NCBI GenBank assembly: GCA_913052275.1
Contig: CAJXDX010000078.1
Coordinates: 1 to 7,776 of the forward strand
Direction: 5' to 3'
DNA length: 7,776 nt
Origin: an uncultured Pseudomonadota bacterium
GTDB lineage: Bacteria > SAR324 > NAC60-12
Part shown: positions 1 through 4,912 of the stretch, in pieces
How the letters are laid out: the number at the start of each line of letters is the position of its first letter
Position numbering within the stretch: position 1 is the stretch's first letter
The notes under the pieces: generated by a model
What the model was told of the DNA's origin: nothing
Databases searched by the model: none
Seen by the model: only the letters and a program-made list of their open reading frames with translations
Translations under genes and position numbers: made by a program

Positions 1-267
1 CTTTTTCCCAAAAAAGGAACCATCGCTGTAGGAACAGATGCGGACATAGTCATTTTTGATCCGAACCGCAAGGAAACCATCAGTGTTGATAATCCATGCA
101 CGCATCATATGCGTGTGGACTATTCAGCCTATGAAGGTTTTGAAGTTCAGGGTTTCACGGAAACAGTACTCAGCCGCGGAAGGGTGATCATTGAAAATAA
201 TGAACAGAAAGTTGAACGGGGAGGACAGTTCATCAAACGTGCCCTGGTGAATTCCCATCTTAACTGA
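1..267 (+). CDS. Dihydropyrimidinase/D-hydantoinase family amidohydrolase, C-terminal part
   Basis: The first reading frame is open from the window edge to a TGA at 265-267 and gives 88 residues of an enzyme whose start lies outside the window. The family hydrolyses cyclic amides such as dihydropyrimidines, hydantoins or related ureides in the cytoplasm, using a metal-dependent TIM barrel. What is visible is the tail: a KKGTIAVGTDADIVIFDP stretch, in which the small beta domain of amidohydrolases re-forms, then HHMRVDYSAYEG and a VLSRGRVI segment, ending in GGQFIKRA. The HH..VDYSAYEG and QF.KRA signatures are typical of the hydantoinase/dihydropyrimidinase branch rather than dihydroorotase or allantoinase. 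The metal ligands lie upstream, so activity and substrate cannot be judged. The same-strand permease, DGLPVVPPT protein and selenoprotein that follow suggest a shared catabolic module. The 178-base gap to the permease leaves open whether they share a transcript. Confidence 0.9.
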   Translation, partial: LFPKKGTIAVGTDADIVIFDPNRKETISVDNPCTHHMRVDYSAYEGFEVQGFTETVLSRGRVIIENNEQKVERGGQFIKRALVNSHLN

Positions 268-321
268 AATAATTTCTTTCTTTCACCCGATTTCAACTAA
301 TTTCCTTCTTTATACAGAAAA

Positions 322-345
322 TGCCGCCATTTCATTATGGCGGCA
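322..345 (+). repeat. Perfect 9-bp inverted repeat (hairpin) downstream of the hydantoinase gene
   Basis: Left arm TGCCGCCAT (322-330) and right arm ATGGCGGCA (337-345) are exact reverse complements around the 6-base loop TTCATT. On the plus strand no T-run follows, so it is a poor intrinsic terminator in that direction. On the minus strand the stem is followed by TTTTC, a weak terminator-like tail, but no minus-strand gene ends here. The right arm contains the ATG of the 39-codon ORF at 337. The hairpin could therefore mask that start, stabilise a processed mRNA end between the hydantoinase and the permease, or act as an operator. The structure is certain; the role is inferred. Confidence 0.6.
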
Positions 346-456
346 GATAACCATACCTCCGCAATCTTAAATGCCGTCCGAGAAAAAGGATTAAATCCTG
401 TTTTGAAAACCGCAGGCGGCCCCGGCCATTCCATCTTCATTCCAAATGAACATTGA
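337..456 (+). CDS. Possible 39-residue small protein or gene remnant ahead of the permease
   Basis: An ATG at 337 opens a 39-residue frame ending with TGA at 454-456, overlapping the permease start (446) by 11 bases, as in translationally coupled genes. The translation looks protein-like: a short amphipathic helix (SAILNAVREKGLNP, residues 8-21) followed by a glycine-rich turn and hydrophobic strand (TAGGPGHSIFIP, residues 25-36). That turn resembles the AAGGPAGGFGAVIP segment near the C-terminus of the 348-residue protein encoded downstream. It could be a leftover of a related or M20-peptidase-like gene, a true small protein, or chance. No ribosome-binding site is evident, and its ATG sits in a hairpin arm. 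I do not recognise a family. Confidence 0.35.
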   Translation: MAADNHTSAILNAVREKGLNPVLKTAGGPGHSIFIPNEH

Positions 457-1765
457 CAAAATCCGATTATTCCTGCTTTGCATTGCATGGTCCACAGCAA
501 TAATCAATGTTATCTTCGGCCAGTCCGCATTGGTCCTGGCAAATGCAGGAGTATTGAGCCTGTTATTGTTTTTCGTCCTGACATTCAGCCGTCTCAAAAA
601 GGAAAGCTTTACCATCATTATCATCCTTGTTGTTGTGGCTTTTTTTCTGCTGGATCAGTTCCCAAGTTTTGAAGATTTTTTGTCCGCGGGACGTTTCACC
701 TTAGTTTTTGCTGCATTGCTGCCAACCATGACACTTGTCCGGTCCGCGTCTTTAAAAGTGAAACGAGTCAAAAATTCCCAGGACTTGTTAAGAAATCTTC
801 CCACCAGCATCTCAACTTCAGGCTTTCAGATAGCTTCTCATTTTTTCGGCAGCGTGATTAACACCGGAACATTTTCCATTCTTTCTGCGGCACTTCCGGA
901 GAATTCTGACAAAAATTACCGCAAGGCAATTGCGGAAGCCTGTCTGCGCGGTATGAATACCTCTGCTACGTGGTCTCCTTTTTTCGTGGCATTTGCGGTA
1001 GGTCAGGCATTTATTGATAAAACAAATTCCTGGATTGCAATGGCATGCGGAATTTTGGTTGGAATGCTTTTCAATCTTGTTTCACTGCCTGTTTTTGCTT
1101 ATGGATCAACATTAAATAAAATCAAATATTCGCTGGCATGTCTCAGTCCGGTATTTCCTCTCCTGACTATAATAATGCTTTCTGTCCTTTCCGTATCGCT
1201 TTTTTTTGATTTTACCGCATTGTCAGCGGTAGTACTGGTGATGCCCATGCTGATAGTTATTTACCTGCTTTTCAACCTCAAAAATTTTTCTGAGATTTAC
1301 TCCAATACCAAATCATGGCTGCTGAATTCCTCAGACGACATCACAGTAATCTGTATTGCAATGCTGGTTGGTTACCTGATAAGTCGTTCCAATAGTATTA
1401 ATGATTATTTTCTTTTGCTTGACTCAGCATTTTTTCCTGCATGGTCACTGCTGGCAGTTACTCCGCTTATCATAACTGTATTTTCTTTCATGGGAATTCA
1501 TCCTGTGATTACAAGCACAATCGCGCTGTCTCTGCTGACAACAGCGCAGATAGATATTCATCCGGCGCTGCTCATGCAGGCTCACCTTGTCGGATGGGCG
1601 GCAGGAACAATGAGTTCTGTTGCATCACTCTCGGTATTAACCTGCTCAAACTTGTTCCAGGTGGAGTCACGAAAACTTGCTTTTGGTCCTAATTTATTGA
1701 CAGCAGTTATTTTTTCTTTATCATCAGGCGTATTGCTCAGCTTCGTAAATTCATTAATATATTAA
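446..1765 (+). CDS. Polytopic inner-membrane permease, ion-transporter-like
   Basis: This 439-residue protein is strongly hydrophobic, with about 11-13 likely membrane segments, for example residues 8-24, 27-47, 55-70, 122-150, 196-218, 228-253, 258-277, 297-313, 332-349 and 417-436. Two loops rich in small and polar residues stand out, one in each half: GMNTSATWSPFFVAFAV (residues 169-185), and MGIHPVITSTIALSL with HLVGWAAGTMSSVASLS (349-363 and 380-396). A pair of such serine/threonine/glycine-rich segments in two halves is what ion-transporter-superfamily carriers (anion/organic-acid permeases) use for re-entrant hairpins. That assignment is by pattern, not by a recognised family. The start at 446 is the first ATG after an in-frame TGA at 404-406; no Shine-Dalgarno motif precedes it. 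The stop lies only 2 bases before the next start, a tight operon arrangement. The likely role is uptake of the module's unknown substrate, possibly an organic anion or cyclic amide. Confidence 0.85.
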   Translation: MNIDKIRLFLLCIAWSTAIINVIFGQSALVLANAGVLSLLLFFVLTFSRLKKESFTIIIILVVVAFFLLDQFPSFEDFLSAGRFTLVFAALLPTMTLVRSASLKVKRVKNSQDLLRNLPTSISTSGFQIASHFFGSVINTGTFSILSAALPENSDKNYRKAIAEACLRGMNTSATWSPFFVAFAVGQAFIDKTNSWIAMACGILVGMLFNLVSLPVFAYGSTLNKIKYSLACLSPVFPLLTIIMLSVLSVSLFFDFTALSAVVLVMPMLIVIYLLFNLKNFSEIYSNTKSWLLNSSDDITVICIAMLVGYLISRSNSINDYFLLLDSAFFPAWSLLAVTPLIITVFSFMGIHPVITSTIALSLLTTAQIDIHPALLMQAHLVGWAAGTMSSVASLSVLTCSNLFQVESRKLAFGPNLLTAVIFSLSSGVLLSFVNSLIY

Positions 1766-1767
1766 AC

Positions 1768-2814
1768 ATGCCTGTTTCAAAGTCTTACAATCTGGACAAT
1801 TATGCTGCCGTACAGGAGTTTTTCCATTCACATAACTGGACTGACGGACTTCCAGTTGTGCCTCCAACTCCGGAAGCAGTTAAGGATTTGCTTGAATTGT
1901 CCAAGATATCACCAGAACACCTGATCGGCATTGAACCTGTCAGAAGCCGTGCAATAACTGCGGAAAAACTTGCAATAAATGCAGTCATGGCCGGCTGTCT
2001 TCCGGAACACTTCCCGCTGGTATGTGAATCATTTTCCGCAATGCTGAAAGAGCCATTTCTGCTTCATGGTGCAACAGCAAGCACCGGAGGCTGTGCAGTA
2101 CTTGTAATAATAAACGGCCCAGTCAGGAAACAGCTTGGAATGAATGGCACCTTTAATGCCCTGGGTTCAAGCGACCGTGCGACAACTGTTATAGGCAGGG
2201 CAATAAGACTGATCCTCTGCAATTTACTGGATGCAAGACCGGGTGATGCTGACCGATCAACTCTTGGACACCCAGGAAAATTCAGTTTCTGCATCGCCGA
2301 AGATGAAGAAAATACAAACTGGCTCCCTCTTGCTGAAGAAAGGGATATTCCCCACGGAGTTTCTGCAGTAACTGTGATGGCTGCAGGTTCTCCAAGGCAA
2401 ATAATGAATGAATGGACAACCAGTCCGGAAGAAATCCTAGACACGTTTGTTGCCGAAATTAAATCCTGCATGAGACATTATTCAATCTGGCCCGGCAACT
2501 ACGCGATCGTCATTCCTCCTCAACTTCGAGTACACTTCGAAGAGTCCCGCTGGTCAAAGAGAAATATCCGCAGGTATGTATTTGAACACGCAAGAATCAA
2601 GAGAAAAGAATGGAGCGATTGCGGCAAGACTGCCGTTGTTGGAAATAAAGGAGAAAAAGAATATACTGCATTGACAGATGAAAATCATTTGCTTGTAGTT
2701 GCCGCGGGCGGACCTGCCGGAGGGTTTGGCGCAGTCATTCCTCCTTGGTTTGGAACGAAGAGCAAAGCCGTTACTCAGCCGCTTGGTCTCTGCCTTGATT
2801 GCGGGCCTGAGTAA
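1768..2814 (+). CDS. Uncharacterised DGLPVVPPT-motif protein, partner of UGSC selenoprotein
   Basis: This 348-residue soluble protein has no signal peptide and no membrane segment. Visible blocks are WTDGLPVVPPTPEAV (residues 24-38), NAVMAGCLPEHFPLV (71-85), a glycine-rich TASTGGCAVLVIINGP (103-118), NGTFNALGSSDRATTVIGRA (126-145), and near the end AAGGPAGGFGAVIPPW (312-327) followed by the CLDC pair (Cys342/Cys345). I recall proteins with this DGLPVVPP N-terminus lying beside UGSC-family genes in other bacteria, usually annotated as hypothetical; their reaction is not known to me. There are nine cysteines (77, 86, 109, 151, 175, 234, 285, 342, 345). Cys77 and Cys109 lie in motif-like blocks, and the CxxC at the very end could serve thiol exchange with the selenoprotein (inference). 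The gene starts 2 bases after the permease stop and ends 26 bases before the selenoprotein start. No Shine-Dalgarno motif is seen, so coupling to upstream translation is likely. It could be an enzyme of the module or a substrate-binding partner. Confidence 0.85.
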   Translation: MPVSKSYNLDNYAAVQEFFHSHNWTDGLPVVPPTPEAVKDLLELSKISPEHLIGIEPVRSRAITAEKLAINAVMAGCLPEHFPLVCESFSAMLKEPFLLHGATASTGGCAVLVIINGPVRKQLGMNGTFNALGSSDRATTVIGRAIRLILCNLLDARPGDADRSTLGHPGKFSFCIAEDEENTNWLPLAEERDIPHGVSAVTVMAAGSPRQIMNEWTTSPEEILDTFVAEIKSCMRHYSIWPGNYAIVIPPQLRVHFEESRWSKRNIRRYVFEHARIKRKEWSDCGKTAVVGNKGEKEYTALTDENHLLVVAAGGPAGGFGAVIPPWFGTKSKAVTQPLGLCLDCGPE

Positions 2815-2840
2815 ATACCGAACTTATACTACTGCTGAAC

Positions 2841-3383
2841 ATGACGATAGAAGTGTTGGATCCGACTTACGATGGTGATACCAGTTCGTTTAAATACGCT
2901 GCAGGCTTGGAGAATCTTAAGGGAGCAACAGTCGGCATCATTTCAAATGGCAAGAAAGGCACTTTCCATTTCTTCAATGCTCTGGAGGATCTGCTGACAA
3001 AAAAATACAAGGCAGGAGAAGTTATACGAGTTATAAAAAAGAACTACAGTGCTCCTGCCGAGGAAGAAATAATGAAGGAGGTTAAAAAATGGGATGCAGC
3101 AATTGCTGGAGTTGGAGATTGAGGCAGTTGTTCATCATGCAGTTTGCATGATTCCATTAAGTCAGAGCTGTTGGGTGTTCCATCATTTGGTATAATGACC
3201 TCAAAATTTGTAAGCGCGGCGGAGATGATGTCTCGCGCGCTGGGCGCTGAAAATTATCCTTTTGTTGTCGTCAGCCACCCCATCAGCAGTGCCACAAAAG
3301 ATGAATTAAAAATACAGGCAGGCAATGCCTTACAAGAGGGGATTAATTTTCTCCTCAAGTCAGAGCGCAGCACTGAATCGTAG
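2841..3383 (+). CDS. UGSC-family selenoprotein, UGA at 3120-3122 read as selenocysteine
   Basis: Frame 3 is open from ATG 2841 to TAG 3381-3383 apart from a single TGA at 3120-3122. Reading it as selenocysteine gives 180 residues with Sec94 in GVGD-U-GSCSSC, the hallmark of the UGSC family. Both halves belong to one fold: LDPTYDGD near the N-terminus (residues 6-13), GATVGIISNGKKGT (28-41), WDAAIAGVGD (84-93) before Sec, then HDSIKSELLGVPSFGIMTSKF and VVVSHPISS after it. In homologues I recall, the first part carries the same LDPT, NGK and DA...GVGD blocks. Sec94 and Cys97 form a U-x-x-C redox pair; Cys97 and Cys100 form an overlapping CxxC. A hairpin 12 bases past the UGA supplies a SECIS-like signal. 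Automated calling would split this into a 93-residue protein and a start-less 3' fragment. No membrane segment or signal peptide is present. The family function is not established; a thiol or selenol redox role is inferred. No Shine-Dalgarno motif precedes the start. Confidence 0.9.
3120..3151 (+). promoter_or_regulatory. Bacterial SECIS-like element: UGA plus downstream stem-loop
   Basis: The recoded UGA (3120-3122) is followed by a perfect 7-bp stem, TCATGCA (3135-3141) with TGCATGA (3145-3151), around a 3-base GTT loop (3142-3144). Known bacterial SECIS elements lie inside the coding sequence just after the UGA. They have a short apical loop with a G in its first two positions, placed roughly 16-37 bases from the UGA. 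Here the loop opens with G and lies 19 bases after the UGA. The element would be recognised by SelB on the mRNA. It encodes the SSCSLHDS part of the protein, so it is constrained twice. Confidence 0.75.
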
Positions 3384-3445
3384 TCCATGCCGGACAAAGT
3401 AATGCTTCATTCTTCACAGGCTGCAACCCCTGCTGCATTAATTCT

Positions 3446-3859
3446 CTAATCCGGCTTAACGGTTTTGTTGCTTGATTCGATCCAGGATTTAATTCCATTG
3501 GTTGCATGATAAATAAGGTATTCACTGTTTTCCTTGATCATCATGTTTGAAACAATGCGGCTCCTTCTTCCGGTTCTGCACATTATGATGACAGGCCCAT
3601 TTTCATCTGCTATTTCCCCAATTTCAATCATCCATTTTTTAAAATCATAATTCCCATCTTTATCAAAAAATGTCAGAAGATGACTGCTGTTAATCACGCC
3701 GGTTTCATGCCACTCACCTTCCGTCCTGATATCTATCAAGGGCACACTGCTTTCCAGCAGCATTTTTATTTTTTCATTATTTACCTCATATATTTCTGCA
3801 AACAATTGAGTGCTGTTCAGCAGAAAAAAAAGAGTTATTATGAGTAATTTTATTTTCAT
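3446..3859 (-). CDS. Exported rhodanese-domain protein
   Basis: A 137-residue protein is encoded on the minus strand. The start at 3859 is preferred over an in-frame ATG 17 codons upstream (3910): a good Shine-Dalgarno GGAGAA (complement of 3866-3871) lies 6 bases before it, and it gives a clean signal peptide. That peptide has lysines at 2 and 4, a hydrophobic core LLIITLFFLL, and probable cleavage after LFA at residue 21. The mature part is a single rhodanese domain with LIDIRTEGEWHETGVI (residues 41-56) and the active-site loop CRTGRRS (94-100), with Cys94 as the expected persulfide-forming residue. The product should act in the periplasm in sulfur transfer or thiol handling. Proteins of this size with DxRxxxEW and CRTGxRS are common single-domain rhodaneses. 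It converges with the selenoprotein gene 62 bases away, so the two are not co-transcribed. A sulfur or selenium link is only suggested by proximity. Confidence 0.88.
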   Translation of the reverse strand: MKIKLLIITLFFLLNSTQLFAEIYEVNNEKIKMLLESSVPLIDIRTEGEWHETGVINSSHLLTFFDKDGNYDFKKWMIEIGEIADENGPVIIMCRTGRRSRIVSNMMIKENSEYLIYHATNGIKSWIESSNKTVKPD

Positions 3860-3957
3860 AATTATTTCTCCATTCTGTAAGTAATAATCATATCTTGAAT
3901 AATCATACAACCGTACATGATAAACAGAGCGTCGATCCCTCTAACGTCCATAGCGGT

Positions 3958-4227
3958 TTAGTTCTTTGCTGAAACAAGGTCAATCATAAATTCATCGAAA
4001 GCCTCATCCTCTTCTTCTTTTGAAATAACTTCTGCAAAAATCTCCCGCTTGTTTTTATCTTCCAGAATTTCTTTCAACCTTTGCCTGGTGGTGTCAGTCA
4101 CTTGACCTGATTCCATAAATTCATTGCGCAATAATTTCGCGACTTCAGACATTTCCTGCTCCATCCATTTGCCAATAACATTTTTTTGCTTCTTGGTGTA
4201 TAAAGCAGTTTTTTCTTTATCATCCAT
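3958..4227 (-). CDS. Hypothetical 89-residue charged helical protein
   Basis: This minus-strand frame encodes 89 residues starting MDDKEKT, with no signal peptide, membrane segment or cysteine. Composition is very rich in Glu, Lys and Asp, and the sequence reads as consecutive amphipathic helices (about residues 13-38, 44-58 and 60-87), with an acidic stretch KEEEDEAFDEF around residues 70-80. This suggests a small cytosolic helical-bundle or coiled-coil protein. I do not recognise the family. No convincing Shine-Dalgarno precedes the ATG at 4227, which slightly lowers confidence. The rhodanese gene begins 98 bases downstream on the same strand, and a small membrane-protein gene lies 164 bases upstream, so a loose three-gene unit is possible. 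The codon content is protein-like, and there is no competing frame on the other strand. Confidence 0.6.
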   Translation of the reverse strand: MDDKEKTALYTKKQKNVIGKWMEQEMSEVAKLLRNEFMESGQVTDTTRQRLKEILEDKNKREIFAEVISKEEEDEAFDEFMIDLVSAKN

Positions 4228-4276
4228 GGTAAACTAGTTTCTACGGTGGCTGTGTTGTGAATTAAGTCTGGCTTGA

Positions 4277-4333
4277 ATCAGGAACATTACATGAAAAGCA
4301 AAAAAAATTTCCTGATATTATTCTTTAAAGAAT
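4277..4333. repeat. Inverted repeat and 14-bp palindrome upstream of the 89-residue gene
   Basis: In the gap between the two small minus-strand genes, ATCAGGAA (4277-4284) pairs with TTCCTGAT (4309-4316) across a 24-base A-rich spacer. Immediately beyond is a perfect 14-bp palindrome, ATTCTTTAAAGAAT (4320-4333). They lie 50-106 bases upstream of the 4227 start codon, where operators or a promoter for the 89-residue gene could sit. The symmetry is visible; any regulatory role is inference. No standard -35/-10 pair was recognised. Confidence 0.35.
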
Positions 4334-4391
4334 TGCCCATGATTAAAATTGGCTGATTTTCAGGAGTTCCCAACATAGCGAGGTTATGCTT

Positions 4392-4538
4392 CTATTTTCT
4401 CTGCACATTTCTATTGCCCTGTCCCTCTGATATAAACCTCCCTTTATTCTTTCCGGCATTGTAAGCGATAAATGCCGTGACAGCAATGAGTATCCCAACC
4501 ACTATCACATGAAAAATAAACAGCGTCATTCCTTCCAT
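4392..4538 (-). CDS. Small single-pass membrane protein (48 residues)
   Basis: An ATG at 4536-4538 on the minus strand opens a 48-residue frame ending in TAG (4392-4394). It starts MEGM, has one clear transmembrane helix (about residues 5-26, TLFIFHVIVVGILIAVTAFI plus AY), then a basic cytoplasmic tail beginning NAGKNKGRF, and ends QRK. The sharp hydrophobic-to-basic switch predicts an N-out/C-in single-span topology. The frame is not explained by any overlapping gene. A weak purine-rich AAAAGAG lies about 8 bases before the ATG. The layout resembles small subunits or assembly factors of membrane complexes, such as CcoQ/CcoS-like oxidase components, but no family motif supports that and I do not assign it. 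It may head a minus-strand group with the 89-residue protein and the exported rhodanese. Confidence 0.55.
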   Translation of the reverse strand: MEGMTLFIFHVIVVGILIAVTAFIAYNAGKNKGRFISEGQGNRNVQRK

Positions 4539-4912
4539 GGTAATACTCTTTTCAACAGAAGTTTGAATTTCATTCAGGCATAGTTATGAGATTTGTAATC
4601 GATGCGACTAACAGCTTATTTCAGCATTTTCCGGAAATATATTTACTCACTTATGTCGATTCCGGAAATGTTTCAACGCCTTCCAAAGCAATCTGAAAGC
4701 AATATTTTACAACGCCTGCAAACAAGATCACCAGTTTTTACCGAATGCGTATTTGTTCTCAATATATAATCTCATTGTTTTTACCTAGGATAATTCTTCT
4801 GTCGAGGTTGGTATCAAAAAGATAATCGGCAAATTGATTGATATTTCTTGCATTTCATGAAATAAATGTACTTCATTTTTCATATTCTGAATTTAAAAAA
4901 GAAAAATTATTG
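4539..4912. other. Divergent intergenic region upstream of prc
   Basis: This stretch separates the minus-strand small membrane-protein gene from prc, and I see no convincing gene in it. It contains two copies of TTCCGGAAAT (4629-4638 and 4660-4669), and a TATAAT hexamer at 4765-4770 that could be a -10 element for prc but lacks a good -35 at proper spacing. The TTG at 4838 is in frame with prc, but the added residues are not needed. No RNA gene or terminator hairpin was recognised. Confidence 0.5.
4629..4669. repeat. Two direct copies of TTCCGGAAAT, 31 bases apart
   Basis: TTCCGGAAAT occurs at 4629-4638 and again at 4660-4669. Each contains the 8-bp palindrome TTCCGGAA, extended to 10 bp (TTTCCGGAAA, 4628-4637) in the first copy. 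The 31-base spacing equals about three helical turns, putting both sites on the same DNA face, as expected for a dimeric regulator binding cooperatively. They lie about 90-130 bases upstream of the minus-strand small membrane-protein gene and about 245-285 bases upstream of prc. The operator role is inferred. Confidence 0.4.

Noticed and set aside
2064..2471. 135-codon minus-strand open frame
   Set aside because: It is antisense to the 348-residue protein gene and has no protein-family features of its own.
3144..3383. Separate small protein starting at an ATG just after the UGA
   Set aside because: It is in the same frame as the upstream half, lacks a ribosome-binding site, and contains the conserved C-terminal half of the UGSC family; its ATG lies inside the SECIS-like hairpin.
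3384..3445. Bidirectional terminator between the convergent selenoprotein and rhodanese genes
   Set aside because: Only short direct repeats (GCTGCA) were found, with no stable stem followed by a T-run.
3860..3910. Upstream ATG adding 17 residues to the rhodanese
   Set aside because: A Shine-Dalgarno GGAGAA and a proper signal peptide both support the start at 3859.
4289..4357. Short plus-strand frame beginning MKSKKNFLIL
   Set aside because: It is only about 21 codons, A-rich, overlaps the inverted repeats and shows no supporting signal.
4765..4770. TATAAT as a definite prc promoter
   Set aside because: No acceptable -35 hexamer lies 16-18 bases upstream, so it is mentioned only as a possibility.
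4838..4912. N-terminal extension of prc from a TTG codon
   Set aside because: The extension would bury the signal peptide 25 residues in; starting at ATG 4913 gives a normal signal peptide and the family's usual length.
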